From assembly GCF_003550065.1 (NCBI RefSeq), contig NZ_QXDC01000003.1:992001-1056000 (forward strand): 64,000 nt of DNA, written 5' to 3'. Of this stretch, positions 36,709 to 45,690 are shown one piece after another. This stretch comes from Hephaestia caeni (lineage in GTDB: Bacteria > Pseudomonadota > Alphaproteobacteria > Sphingomonadales > Sphingomonadaceae). Numbering within the stretch: the stretch's first letter is position 1; every line of letters begins with the position of its first letter. Under the pieces are notes generated by a model that made no database searches, was not told the DNA's origin, and saw nothing but the letters and a program-made list of their open reading frames with translations. The position numbers were made by a program, and so were the translations under genes.

Positions 36709-37620
36709 TTACTTGATGTAGTTGAACAGCGAGAGCTGGGTGAGCTGGGTGAAGCTCGCCTGCGTCGCTTGCAGGATCGTCATCGTCTTTTGCAGTTCGG
36801 TGATCGCGGCGGTGATGTCGGTATCCTCGATCGCCGAGCGATCGATCTCGCGTGCCGCGCCGGCGTCGGCGGCGCGCGTTTGTTCGAGATCGAGCCGCGC
36901 GCCGCGCGCGCCGATCGACGCGCGCACGCCGGTCAGATGATCGACCGATGCCTTGAGGTCGCCGAGCGCGGTCGCCGCCGCCGCCCCGACATCGCCGCCG
37001 TTTTCGAGCGTGTCGGCGAGCGCGCCGATGATCGCGAACACATCGGTGGGGCCGCCCGCCCCCGCGATGCCGCCGAACACGCGCTCGGCGCTGTCGGTCG
37101 GCTGGATGCTGACGGTATCCGACACCGGGATCGCTATCGGATCGCCGCTGCCGGCGAAGCCGACGCTGCCGTCGGTCGCGCGGGTGACGCCCGTCTGGGC
37201 CGAGCCCGCGCCGAACAGCGGCTGGCCGCGCGCGTCGGTGGTGTTGGCAAGGTTGACCAGATCGTCGAGGATCGCGCGCAACTGCACCGCAATCGACGCG
37301 CGATCCGAATCGGAAAAGGTGTCGCTGCCCGCCTGGACGGCGAGTTCCTGCGCGCGCTGGACCTGATCGAGAACGCTTTCCAGCGTCGCATCCGATTGCC
37401 CGAGCAGGGTCTGCGCGAGCTGGACGTTGGTCGCATAGGCGGACGCGTCGGCGCCGGTGCGCGCGATCCCCTGCAAGCGCTGATAGGCGATGATGTTGTC
37501 CGACGGGGCGGCGTATTTCTTCGTCGTCGAGATCTGCGCCTGGAGCGTGTCGGCATGCGCGGACAGCGCCGCCATCTGCGATGTCGAGCGGGCGAAGAAC
37601 AGGCTGGTGCTGATCTGCAT
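36709..37620 (-). CDS. flgL: flagellar hook-associated protein FlgL
   Basis: 303 aa. The N-terminal flagellin-like helix (MQISTSLFFARSTSQMAALSAHADTLQAQISTTKKYAAPSDN) and C-terminal helix (IEDTDITAAITELQKTMTILQATQASFTQLTQLSLFNYI) are the paired coiled-coil ends of hook-filament junction proteins. The middle domain is short and variable. It forms the layer between FlgK and flagellin. Four bases after flgK; last gene of flgBCDEFGHIJKL. Confidence 0.92.
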   Translation of the reverse strand: MQISTSLFFARSTSQMAALSAHADTLQAQISTTKKYAAPSDNIIAYQRLQGIARTGADASAYATNVQLAQTLLGQSDATLESVLDQVQRAQELAVQAGSDTFSDSDRASIAVQLRAILDDLVNLANTTDARGQPLFGAGSAQTGVTRATDGSVGFAGSGDPIAIPVSDTVSIQPTDSAERVFGGIAGAGGPTDVFAIIGALADTLENGGDVGAAAATALGDLKASVDHLTGVRASIGARGARLDLEQTRAADAGAAREIDRSAIEDTDITAAITELQKTMTILQATQASFTQLTQLSLFNYIK

Positions 37621-37624
37621 GGGG

Positions 37625-38974
37625 CTAGCTCACGTTGAGGATCGATTGGAAGATTTCGCGCGCGACCTGGATCACGCGGCTCGAGGCCTGATAGGCCTGC
37701 TGGTAGCGCATCAGATCGACCGCCTCGGAATCGAGATTGACGCCCGACATCTGATCGCGCGCGGCGATTGCGCCGTCATGGATCGAGGTCTGCGCCGCCG
37801 CCACCGTCCGGCGCGAGCTGAGCGCGGCGCCGTTTTCGGCGACGAGCGCGGTGACGGCGCCTTCGGCGCTGCCCGAGGCGCGCAGCGTATCGAAGCTGGC
37901 GAGGTTGGCGTTGTCGCGCGTGCCGCCGCCGGGGGCGGCCGCGGCGATCCCGCGCGGATCGGTGAGCGTGACGGTGATGCTCGCGGCATCGGCACCGATC
38001 GCGAACATCGCCCCGCCGGCATGGCCGTCGAGATCCTCGCCTGCGGCCTGAACCGCGTTGACGCCGTCGACGAATTCGGTGGCGACGCGATCGATCTCGG
38101 TGGTCGCGGCGGCGAGCCGCTGCGCGGCGTCGGCGATCCCCGCCAGCGCACCGCCCGAGGGCGATACCGACTGGGTGACGCCATTACGCCGCAGCCCATA
38201 GGAAACCGCGCCGTCCACGTTGCGGCTGTAGAGAATCTTGCCCGGATCGACCCCCGGCGTGACGAAGACGGGGCCGCTCGCGCTGCCGAGCCTGACCGTC
38301 GCGCGCCCGGCGACATCCATCGTCACGCTGATGTCGCTCAAGGCGCTCATCTGTTCGAGGATCTGGTCGCGCTGGTCGAGCAGTTGCGCGCTGCCGGTCG
38401 AGCCCGGCGTGGCACGGCTCAGTCCGTCGTTGATGCGCGCGAGACCGGTGGCGAGATCGTTGAGCGTCGTCACGGCATTGCCCGCGGTCGCATCGAGATC
38501 GCGGCCGAGCTGGGCGAGCTGCGACGCGGTGCCCTTGAAGGCATCGGCCAGCCCCGAGGCCGAATCGAGCATCGCGAGGCGCGGGGCGCTCGCGCTCGGA
38601 TCGGCGGCGATCGCCCGGGTCGCGTTGAAGAAGCCGGTGAGCGCGCCCGAGAGTCCGCTGCGCGTGAGCGCCTGCTCGATCTGGTCGAGCCAGGTGACCG
38701 CGGTTTCGCTGCGCGCGAGATCGGCGCCGGCGCTGCGCACCGCGACCTGCCGCAGTTCGTCGCTTTCGCGTGCGATCCCGCTGACGACCACGCCCGAGGC
38801 GACCAGCGGCGCGTTGCCGTTGATGCCGCGCGACGCGGCGGCGACCTCGTTCATCGTGGTGGTCCGGCGGACATAGCCCGCGGTGCCCGCGTTGGCGATG
38901 TTTTCGGAGGTCGTGCCGATCGCGGTCTGATAGGCGCGGACGCCCGAGGCGCCGATGCCGAGAAGGTCGGTCAT
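37625..38974 (-). CDS. flgK: flagellar hook-associated protein FlgK
   Basis: 449 aa, about 100 shorter than enterobacterial FlgK, mostly through a reduced middle. The N-terminus MTDLLGIGASGVRAYQTAIGTTSENIANAGTAGYVRRTTT and the C-terminus GVNLDSEAVDLMRYQQAYQASSRVIQVAREIFQSILNV are the two conserved rod/hook helices. It is secreted by the flagellar type III system and is the first junction protein on the hook tip. Overlaps the flgJ stop by four bases. Confidence 0.93.
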   Translation of the reverse strand: MTDLLGIGASGVRAYQTAIGTTSENIANAGTAGYVRRTTTMNEVAAASRGINGNAPLVASGVVVSGIARESDELRQVAVRSAGADLARSETAVTWLDQIEQALTRSGLSGALTGFFNATRAIAADPSASAPRLAMLDSASGLADAFKGTASQLAQLGRDLDATAGNAVTTLNDLATGLARINDGLSRATPGSTGSAQLLDQRDQILEQMSALSDISVTMDVAGRATVRLGSASGPVFVTPGVDPGKILYSRNVDGAVSYGLRRNGVTQSVSPSGGALAGIADAAQRLAAATTEIDRVATEFVDGVNAVQAAGEDLDGHAGGAMFAIGADAASITVTLTDPRGIAAAAPGGGTRDNANLASFDTLRASGSAEGAVTALVAENGAALSSRRTVAAAQTSIHDGAIAARDQMSGVNLDSEAVDLMRYQQAYQASSRVIQVAREIFQSILNVS

Positions 38975-39330
38975 GTGCGGTTCCCCGAGCTATCTGCCGA
39001 ATCGGGCGCGGCGGCGGGATCGGCCTGCAACGCCGCATCGGCGCGCGCCAGGAACTCGACCATCGCCTTGCCGATCCCGATCGGCGCGTGGCTCGCCATC
39101 GTCTCGGCGACCTTTTGATCCTGCATGTCGCGGAAGGTATCGAGCGCCTTCGAATCGAACAGGTCGTCGGCGAGCTTCGCAGCCCGCATCGATTTGAGCA
39201 TCATGCCCGTGAAGATCGCCTCGAACCGCTGGCCCGCAGCGTCGAGATTGTCGCGCGTCGCCAGCCGTTTGGTATCGGCGGAGACCTTGGGCGTCAGCGA
39301 CGCGATCTGGGAGGCGGCGGTATCGACCAT
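38971..39330 (-). CDS. flgJ: rod-binding protein FlgJ, N-terminal domain only
   Basis: 119 aa from ATG 39330, overlapping the flgI stop by one base. It consists only of the rod-binding domain: AGQRFEAIFTGMMLKSMRAAKLADDLFDSKALDTFRDMQDQKVAETMASHAPIGIGKAMVEFL. The C-terminal muramidase domain of enterobacterial FlgJ is missing, which is common in alphaproteobacteria; a separate flagellar transglycosylase is encoded at 48333. It caps the growing rod in the periplasm. Confidence 0.9.
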   Translation of the reverse strand: MVDTAASQIASLTPKVSADTKRLATRDNLDAAGQRFEAIFTGMMLKSMRAAKLADDLFDSKALDTFRDMQDQKVAETMASHAPIGIGKAMVEFLARADAALQADPAAAPDSADSSGNRT

Positions 39331-40424
39331 CACAGCACGATCAGGTCGGCGTTGAGCGCGCCGGCTTCCTTGAGCGCTTCGAGGATCGCAACGAGATCCG
39401 CCGGCGACGCGCCGATCGCGTTGACCGCCTTGACGATGTCGGCGAGCTGCGGGCCGGGATCGAGCAGGAACATCGGGCGCATTTCCTCGTCGATGGCGAC
39501 GGTGCTGTTCTGTTCGAGCGCGGTCTGGCCCTTGCTGAACGGCGCCGGCTGGCTGACGCGCTGCTGCTCGTCGATGCGCACGGTGAGCTTGCCGTGGCTG
39601 ACCGCCGCCGGGCCGACGCGCACCGCATTGTTGATGACGACGGTGCCGGTGCGTGCGTTGACGATGACGCGCGCGGGCGGATCGGCCGAGACGACGTTGA
39701 GATTCTCGATCTCGCTCATCAGCATCGTGCGCACGTCGGCGCCCTGTGGTGCCGCGATCGCGACCGAGACGGCATCGACCGCTTCGGCGCGGCCGTTGCC
39801 CAGCCGCGAATTGATCGCGGCGGCGACGCGCTGCGCGGTGGTGAAATCGGCGCGCGCGAGGTTGAAGGTGAGCCGCGGCGCGGTGGCGAAACCGGTGTTG
39901 ACCGCACGCTCGACGGTCGCGCCTTCGGGGATGCGGCCGCTCGAGGGGATGTTGATCACGATCTTCGAGCCGTCGGCGCCCTGTGCGCCGAGCCCGCCGA
40001 CCGCGAGGTTGCCCTGCGCCATCGCATAGATCTGCCCGTCCGCGCCGAGCAGCGGGGTGAGGATCAGCGCGCCGCCGCGCAAGCTCTTGGCCTTGCCCAT
40101 CGACGACACGGTGATGTCGAGCTTCTGCCCCGGCTTGGCAAAGGCGGGAAGCTCCGCCGTCACCATCACCACCGCGGCGTTCTTGAGCGCGGGATTGACC
40201 GCAGGCGGCAGTTGCAGCCCGAAGCGCGACGCGACCGACTTCATCGACTGGATCGTGTATTCGAGATTGTCGTCGCCCGTGCCCGGCAAGCCGACAACGA
40301 TGCCGTAGCCGGTGAGCTGATTGGTGCGGATGCCCTGGAACGCGCCCAGATCCTTGATCCGGTCCGCATGAGCGGGCTGGGCCAGGAGCAGGGCGGCGAG
40401 ACAGGCGAGAAAGGTGCGGATCAT
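39330..40424 (-). CDS. flgI: flagellar P-ring protein FlgI
   Basis: 364 aa with a cleavable signal peptide ([16 protein letters not shown], to about residue 20). Hallmarks: [31 protein letters not shown] near 21-51, [21 protein letters not shown]-like blocks, and a C-terminal [48 protein letters not shown]. It forms the periplasmic peptidoglycan ring around the rod with help from FlgA (46895). Seventeen bases after flgH. Confidence 0.95.
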   Translation of the reverse strand: [364 protein letters not shown]

Positions 40425-40441
40425 GACCGGCTTGCGCTCCG

Positions 40442-41107
40442 TCAGAAGGGGCTGATGATCTGGAAGAACCGGCTGAGCCAGCCCTGACGGCTGGCACGGG
40501 CGATATCGCCCTTGCCGGTGTACGAGATCTGCGCATCGGCCACCCGCGTCGAGGCGACGCGATTCTGCGCGTCGATATCGGCGATGCGGACGATGCCCTT
40601 GATCTGGATGAATTCGTCGCCGCGGTTGAGCGTGACGCGCTTCTGCCCCTGCACCAGCATCGTGCCGTTGGGATAGACCTGCGCCACGGTGACGCTGATC
40701 TCGCCCGAGAGCACGTTCTGCTGCCCGGCGGTGCCCTTGCCGTCAAAGCCGCGCTTGCCGCCGAAAGTCGCGTCCGATTCGCCGAACAGCGCCAGGGCGC
40801 CCGTGGTCGGCGGGATGAGCCCGAACTGGCCCTTCGAATCGAGCTGCGAGGTCGAGGATTTGGACGCGACGGTGCGTTCGACCAGCACGATCGTCAGCGG
40901 ATCGCCGACGCGGCGCGCCTTCCAGCCTTCGTAGAGCGCGGCATAGCCGGCATCGGCCTGGAAGATCGCGCCGTCGGCCGATGGCGGCGGCGGCGGCGGG
41001 GGCAGCGTGAGGCTGTAATCCTCGCGATGCTTGTCGCGTGCGTGCGCGGCGCCGGCGACGAGCGCGACGGCGGCCAGACCGAGCGATAGGGTGCGAAGCG
41101 TGCGCAT
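40442..41107 (-). CDS. flgH: flagellar L-ring protein FlgH lacking a lipobox cysteine
   Basis: 221 aa. The signal peptide ends near AGAAHA (residue about 23) and looks like a signal peptidase I site. There is no cysteine in the N-terminal region or anywhere in the protein, whereas FlgH is normally a lipoprotein with a Cys at +1. Next are a proline run (LPPPPPPPS, about 34-42) and the usual L-ring body: GDPLTIVLVERT near 68-79, SGEISVTVAQVYPNGTMLVQGQKRVTLN near 128-155, and IKGIVRIADIDAQNRVASTRVADAQISYTGKG near 164-195. It forms the outer-membrane bushing. Loss of the acyl anchor must be compensated in some way. Confidence 0.92.
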   Translation of the reverse strand: MRTLRTLSLGLAAVALVAGAAHARDKHREDYSLTLPPPPPPPSADGAIFQADAGYAALYEGWKARRVGDPLTIVLVERTVASKSSTSQLDSKGQFGLIPPTTGALALFGESDATFGGKRGFDGKGTAGQQNVLSGEISVTVAQVYPNGTMLVQGQKRVTLNRGDEFIQIKGIVRIADIDAQNRVASTRVADAQISYTGKGDIARASRQGWLSRFFQIISPF

Positions 41108-41895
41108 CAGATGTTCTGGTTGACGTATTTGAGCATGTCGTCGGTCGCCGAGATCATCTTCGAATTGACCTCATAGGCGCGCTGCGTCTCGATCATGTCG
41201 ACCAGTTCCTCGACGACGTTGACGTTCGAGCCTTCGAGCATCCCCTGGCGGATGTTGCCGCGGCCCTCTAGGCCGGCGATGCCGAGGCTGACCGGGCCCG
41301 AGGCCGCGGTCTCGACAAGGTAATTGTCGCCGATTTCCTGCAAGCCGGCGGTGTTGGGGAAGCTCGCGACCTGAATCTGGCCGATCTCACTCGGCTCGGT
41401 CTGGCCGGGGATCGTCGCCGAGACGGTGCCGTCGGTGCCGATCGTGATCGCGGTCGTGCCTTCGGGCACGGTGATGCCGGGCATCACCTGATAACCTTCG
41501 CTCGTGATCAGCAGCCCTTCGGGCGAGCGCGAGAAATTGCCCGAGCGCGTGTAGCCCAATTGGCCGCCGGGCAATTGCACCTGGAAATAGCCGTCGCCGT
41601 CGAGCGCGAGATCGAGCGCGTTGCCCGTGGTCTGCATGTCGCCCTGCGTGTCGATCCGGGCGGTGCCCTGGATCTTGACGCCGGTGCCGAGGTTGAGGCC
41701 GGTCGCGTATTTGCTCTCCGACGTGCTCGCCGAACCCGGCGCGGTGATCGTCTGATAGGCCAGCGTTGCGAACGCGGCGCGGCCTTTCTTGAACCCGGTC
41801 GTGTTGACGTTGGCGAGGTTGTTCGAGATCACCCGCATGCGCGTATCCTGGGCGTCGAGCCCGGTCCGCGCGATGTGCATGGCTGCGCTGCTCAT
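41107..41895 (-). CDS. flgG: flagellar distal rod protein FlgG
   Basis: 262 aa. N-terminal MHIARTGLDAQDTRMRVISNNLANVNTTGFKKGRAAF and C-terminal EGSNVNVVEELVDMIETQRAYEVNSKMISATDDMLKYVNQ are the FlgG-class rod helices; the middle has DGYFQVQLPGGQLGYTRSGNFSRSPEGLL. It makes up the distal rod that passes through P and L rings. The stop touches the flgH start. Eleven bases after flgF. Confidence 0.95.
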   Translation of the reverse strand: MSSAAMHIARTGLDAQDTRMRVISNNLANVNTTGFKKGRAAFATLAYQTITAPGSASTSESKYATGLNLGTGVKIQGTARIDTQGDMQTTGNALDLALDGDGYFQVQLPGGQLGYTRSGNFSRSPEGLLITSEGYQVMPGITVPEGTTAITIGTDGTVSATIPGQTEPSEIGQIQVASFPNTAGLQEIGDNYLVETAASGPVSLGIAGLEGRGNIRQGMLEGSNVNVVEELVDMIETQRAYEVNSKMISATDDMLKYVNQNI

Positions 41896-41906
41896 ATCCT
41901 GTTTCC

Positions 41907-42653
41907 TCAGCTAGGCATGCGCATCACCGATGCGCCGCTCTCGTCCATGTTCTTGGCCTCTTTCAGAAGGTTGGCCTGTACCTCGTAGCTGCGCTGGTTC
42001 TGGATCATGTCGACCAGTGCCTGCGTCATGTCGACGTTCGAGCCTTCGAGCGCGCCGACCTCGACCTTGGCGTCCATATTCTCGGGCAGCGTGCCGCCGC
42101 CGTTGACATGGAGCAGGTTGTCGAGCCCCTTGAGCGTGTCCGAGCCTTGGGGGCTGACCAGCCTGAGCTTGTCGATGACCTGCATCTCGGTGCCCTTCTC
42201 GGCGCCCAAAGGCAGGATCGAGATCGTGCCGTCGGCGGCGATCTGCACCTTGTCGGCGGGCGGCACGGTGATGGGCCCCCCCGAGCCCATCACCGGGAAA
42301 CCGTCTCCGGTTTCCAAGACGCCCGATGCCGCGATCGAAAGATCGCCGCGCCGTGTATAGGCTTCGCTGCCGTCGGTCGCCTGCACCGCGAGCCAGGCAT
42401 TGCCCGCCATCGCGACGTCGAGCGGGCGGCCGGTCTGCTGCACGGTGCCGGGGTTGCGATCGGCGTCGATCACCTCTTCCGAGGTGGGCCGGCGCGTCTC
42501 GAGCCCCTGGCCGATCAGATAGAGCTGGTCGAACCGGACGCGATCGGCCTTGAACCCGGTGGTCGAGGCGTTCGCCATGTTGTTCGCGATCGCCGCCTGC
42601 GCCGCCATGTGCGCGCGCAGGCCCGATGCCGCGGTGTAGACCAGCTTGTCCAT
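41907..42653 (-). CDS. flgF: flagellar proximal rod protein FlgF
   Basis: 248 aa. MDKLVYTAASGLRAHMAAQAAIANNMANASTTGFKADRVRFDQLY at the N-terminus and EGSNVDMTQALVDMIQNQRSYEVQANLLKEAKNMDESGASVMRMPS at the C-terminus. The shorter middle and the order flgE-flgF-flgG distinguish it from FlgG. Proximal rod subunit secreted through the flagellar export gate. It follows flgE by 29 bases. Confidence 0.93.
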   Translation of the reverse strand: MDKLVYTAASGLRAHMAAQAAIANNMANASTTGFKADRVRFDQLYLIGQGLETRRPTSEEVIDADRNPGTVQQTGRPLDVAMAGNAWLAVQATDGSEAYTRRGDLSIAASGVLETGDGFPVMGSGGPITVPPADKVQIAADGTISILPLGAEKGTEMQVIDKLRLVSPQGSDTLKGLDNLLHVNGGGTLPENMDAKVEVGALEGSNVDMTQALVDMIQNQRSYEVQANLLKEAKNMDESGASVMRMPS

Positions 42654-42682
42654 CTATCGTCCCCGGTTCCCCTTGTCCGCGA

Positions 42683-43963
42683 TCAGCGGATGTTGAAGAT
42701 CGTCTCGGAAATCTGGCTCGACGTATCGAGCGCCTTGGCGTTCGCCTGGAAGTTGCGCTGCGCCGCGATCAGGCTGACGAGTTCCTCGGTGATGTCGACG
42801 TTCGAGCTTTCGACCGCCCCCGACATCAGCGCGCCGAGCCCGTCGCCATTGGCTTCGCCATAAGTGGGCTCGCCCGAAATACCGGTCGACGCCCAGGTCG
42901 AATTGCCGAGCTGGCGCAACCCCGAGGGGTTGGAGAAGTTGACGAGCGCGACCTTGCCGAGAATCTGGTTGTCGCCGTTCGAGAAGCTCGCCTTGACGAA
43001 GCCGTTCTCGTCGATCGTCACCCCCTGCAATTCGCCCACCGCGACGCCGTCCTGCGTCTGGGTCAGCACCTCGCCCGCGGCGGTGCGCTGGGTCGTGCCG
43101 GCGAGATCGATCGTGATCTGCTGGTTCGATGCGGTGGCCGACGGCGTGAACACGCCGAACTGGATCGGCGCCGCCGGATTGGTCAGCGTGCCGGCATTGT
43201 CGAAGCTGAGCGCGATATGATCGCCCGCGCCCGATTGCATCTGCTGATCGCCGACGAAGGTATAGGCTTCCCAGGTGCTCGACAGATCGGGCGCCGCGGG
43301 CGGCACCGTCGCGACGGGGGCCGAGGTGCGCTTGTAATAGGTCGTCATCGTCATCGGCGAGCCGTTCGAATCGTACACGGTCGTCGTCACGGCCTTGTTG
43401 TAGCTCGACGCGTCGAAGCGATCGAAGGTCGCGGTGGTGGGAACCTCGGTGGTCGCGCCGAGATTGACCGCGAGCGCGACGTTCTGCGTCGGGTTGGGCG
43501 TGCCGCTGGTCGCGGGCAGGCGCAGGCTGGCGAGCGCGCTCGCGCTGGTCGCGACGACATTGCCCGAGCCGTCGACCGGATAGATCTGGACGTGGCTGCC
43601 CTGGCCGTCGACGACATAGCGATCGGCATCGACGAGGAAGCTGCCGTTGCGGGTGTAGTTGACCTGCGCGCCGCCGATGTTCGGCTTGACCGCGAAGAAG
43701 CCGTCGCCGGTGATCGCGAGATCGAGCGACGATTCGGACTGGACGAGATTGCCCTGGCTGAACTGCTGGCGGATTGATTTTACCACCGTGCCCGAGCCGA
43801 TCATCTTGGTCGGGTTGACCGACACGCTCGACGCGATGACGTCGGCGAATTCGGTGTCCGAACGCTTGAAGCCGTTGGTCGAGACGTTCGCGAGGTTGTG
43901 CGAGATCGTCGACATTTCGGTCTGCGAGGCCTTGAGGCCGCTGAGCGAGGTATAGAAGGACAT
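42683..43963 (-). CDS. flgE: flagellar hook protein FlgE
   Basis: 426 aa. N-terminal MSFYTSLSGLKASQTEMSTISHNLANVSTNGFKRSDTEF, a FlgE D1/D2 middle with FFAVKPN and GVTIDENGFVKASFSNGDNQILGKVALVNFSNPSGL, and C-terminal ESSNVDITEELVSLIAAQRNFQANAKALDTSSQISETIFNIR. It polymerises into the flexible hook beneath the FlgD cap, with length set by FliK (60439). The ATG is preceded by AAGGAGCAA. Confidence 0.95.
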   Translation of the reverse strand: MSFYTSLSGLKASQTEMSTISHNLANVSTNGFKRSDTEFADVIASSVSVNPTKMIGSGTVVKSIRQQFSQGNLVQSESSLDLAITGDGFFAVKPNIGGAQVNYTRNGSFLVDADRYVVDGQGSHVQIYPVDGSGNVVATSASALASLRLPATSGTPNPTQNVALAVNLGATTEVPTTATFDRFDASSYNKAVTTTVYDSNGSPMTMTTYYKRTSAPVATVPPAAPDLSSTWEAYTFVGDQQMQSGAGDHIALSFDNAGTLTNPAAPIQFGVFTPSATASNQQITIDLAGTTQRTAAGEVLTQTQDGVAVGELQGVTIDENGFVKASFSNGDNQILGKVALVNFSNPSGLRQLGNSTWASTGISGEPTYGEANGDGLGALMSGAVESSNVDITEELVSLIAAQRNFQANAKALDTSSQISETIFNIR

Positions 43964-43987
43964 GGGTGTTGCTCCTTGACGAAGAGA

Positions 43988-44677
43988 TCAGCCGACCTGG
44001 CGGATGTCTGAAATCGGCACCGAGCCGAGGCCCGGCAGCGTGAGTAGGGGATCGCCGGTGGCGGGCAACGACACCGCCGCGACCGGCGCCCAGACGAGCG
44101 GCTGGCTGGCGATCTCGGCGCTGCCGTTGATCGCCATCGTGGTGACGAGGAACGGACCGTCGCCGGCATCCTCGCCGGTGTCGGTGGTGCCGTCCCAGTC
44201 GAAGGCGACGGTGCCGGCATCCTGCGCGCCGAGCGAGAAGCTCTTGAGCACCGTGCCATCGGCATTGGCGATCGTCACCATGACGTCGCTGGCGTCCTTG
44301 GCGAGTTCGACCGCGCCGGCGATGCCGCCGTCGGTGCGCCCATACCCAACGTTGCCCGGCGTCAGCACGGTGCGGCCGACATAGGACAGCGCGTCGCTGG
44401 TCGAGCCGCCGGCGAGCTTGTCGGAGATCGCCTTCAGCGTCGAGTTCATCTCGGCAATGCCCGCGACGCTCGAGAATTGCGCCATCTGGGCGACCATCTG
44501 TGTGTTGTCGACGGGGCTGAACGGATCCTGGTTCTTGAGCTGCGCGGTCATCAGTTCGAGGAAATCGGACTGATCGAGCGTCTGCTGCTGCTGGCGCGTC
44601 TGCACCGCCGGCGCATTGCCCGCGTTGGTGCGGCCGATGCCGAGGCTGGCGAGCGTCGAATCGAAAGCGGTGGTCAT
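43988..44677 (-). CDS. flgD: flagellar hook-capping protein FlgD
   Basis: 229 aa. The N-terminal export region (QTRQQQQTLDQSDFLELMTAQLKNQDPFSPVDNTQMVAQMAQFSSVAGI, residues about 25-73) is the family hallmark. A tudor/FlgD-Ig part follows, with GRTVLTPGNVGYG and FDWDGTTDTGEDAGDGPFLV. It caps and assists hook assembly, then is displaced by FlgK. It follows flgC by two bases. Confidence 0.92.
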   Translation of the reverse strand: MTTAFDSTLASLGIGRTNAGNAPAVQTRQQQQTLDQSDFLELMTAQLKNQDPFSPVDNTQMVAQMAQFSSVAGIAEMNSTLKAISDKLAGGSTSDALSYVGRTVLTPGNVGYGRTDGGIAGAVELAKDASDVMVTIANADGTVLKSFSLGAQDAGTVAFDWDGTTDTGEDAGDGPFLVTTMAINGSAEIASQPLVWAPVAAVSLPATGDPLLTLPGLGSVPISDIRQVG

Positions 44678-44679
44678 GA

Positions 44680-45090
44680 TCAGCGTCCGAGCTTGAGGGT
44701 GTCGAGGATCAGCGACTTGGCGGTCTGCATGACCTCGACATTGTTCTGGTAGCTGCGCGCGGTCTCCATCATGTCGACCAGCTCGCGCGTCTCATCGACC
44801 GCGCTTTCCCAGATGTTGCCGTTCTCGTCGGCCATCGGGTTGGTGGGGTCGTAGCGCTTGGTGGGCTCCTCGCCCGCGGTGACGATGCGTTCGACGTTCA
44901 CCGTCGCGAGGCCGGTGGCATTGTCATATTGGGTGCGGAAGACGGGCTTGATCGTCTTGTACGCGGCGTCCGCGCTCGACGCGATGCCGCCGGCATTGGC
45001 GAGGTTCGACGCGGTCGTGTTCATCCGCACGAGCTGCGCGGACATCGCGCGCCCGGCGACCTGGAAGATGGTGAGCGGCGAATCGGTCAT
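44680..45090 (-). CDS. flgC: flagellar proximal rod protein FlgC
   Basis: 136 aa. IFQVAGRAMSAQLVRMNTTASNLANAGGIASSADAAYKTIKPVF at the N-terminus, the FlgC-typical YDPTNPMADENGNI near residues 79-92, and ESAVDETRELVDMMETARSYQNNVEVMQTAKSLILDTLKLGR at the C-terminus. Rod subunit. Three bases after flgB. Confidence 0.94.
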   Translation of the reverse strand: MTDSPLTIFQVAGRAMSAQLVRMNTTASNLANAGGIASSADAAYKTIKPVFRTQYDNATGLATVNVERIVTAGEEPTKRYDPTNPMADENGNIWESAVDETRELVDMMETARSYQNNVEVMQTAKSLILDTLKLGR

Positions 45091-45093
45091 GGC

Positions 45094-45441
45094 TTATTCT
45101 CCCCTGAGCGCGCGCGTGATCGTGGAGAGGCGGCCGTTCAGGAACGACAGCGTCGTCTGATACTGGACGGCATTCTCCGCGAACGCGGTCTGCTCGGTCG
45201 AGAGATCGACGGTGTTGCCGTCGAGCGACGGTTCGAGCGGCACGCGATACTGGAGCGCGCCGTCGAGCGATGCCGGATTGCCGGTCCGTTCGACCGCGGC
45301 GAGCGCGGCCTGGAAATCGATGTCCTTCGCCTTGAAGCCCGGCGTCGAGACGTTGGCGATGTTCGAGGCGAGCAGCCCCATGCGCTTCGAACGCACTTCG
45401 AGCGCTGCTGCATGAACGCCGAAAAGAGTGTCGTTGGGCAT
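45094..45441 (-). CDS. flgB: flagellar proximal rod protein FlgB
   Basis: 115 aa from ATG 45441. MPNDTLFGVHAAALEVRSKRMGLLASNIANVSTPGFKAKDIDFQAAL is the FlgB N-terminus; the C-terminal helix is EQTAFAENAVQYQTTLSFLNGRLSTITRAL. The frame is open far upstream (to 46293), but the real start is set by homology and by a sigma-54 promoter 38 bases before it. First gene of the flgBCDEFGHIJKL operon. Confidence 0.94.
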   Translation of the reverse strand: MPNDTLFGVHAAALEVRSKRMGLLASNIANVSTPGFKAKDIDFQAALAAVERTGNPASLDGALQYRVPLEPSLDGNTVDLSTEQTAFAENAVQYQTTLSFLNGRLSTITRALRGE

Positions 45442-45478
45442 GGGTGTCCCCTCGCGCAAATGTATCCGCGCCCTTTCC

Positions 45479-45494
45479 AGCAAGGGGCGTGCCA
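45479..45494 (-). promoter_or_regulatory. sigma-54 promoter of the flgB operon
   Basis: On the minus strand TGGCACGCCCCTTGCT, an exact TGGCAC-N5-TTGC match with GG and GC at the required 10-base interval, ending 38 bases before the flgB ATG. The spacing and sequence match the sites at 48280 and 60382. The enhancer-binding activator is probably the product of 53470. Confidence 0.85.
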
Positions 45495-45690
45495 AATGCG
45501 CAAAGGCGGCGGCGGGGGCGTGGCTTGCGCGGAATCGGCAAGCCGGGGCCGGGCCGGGCGGCAAGATGTTGCCGGCCAGCGGCAAGCCCGCGCCGCGTGG
45601 GTGGCGGATCGGATGCTTGTGGCGGCGGCTTCGCGCGGGTGGCCGGTTTGGCGCGCGGCTTGCAACGCCCGGGCGAAACGCGAAGGAGCA

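Noticed and set aside
45442..45690. Extension of the PomA-like gene upstream to supply the missing first helix
   Set aside because: The in-frame translation is Arg/Gly/Ala-rich without a continuous hydrophobic span, and the region holds the flgB sigma-54 promoter; a frameshift cannot be fully excluded without raw reads.
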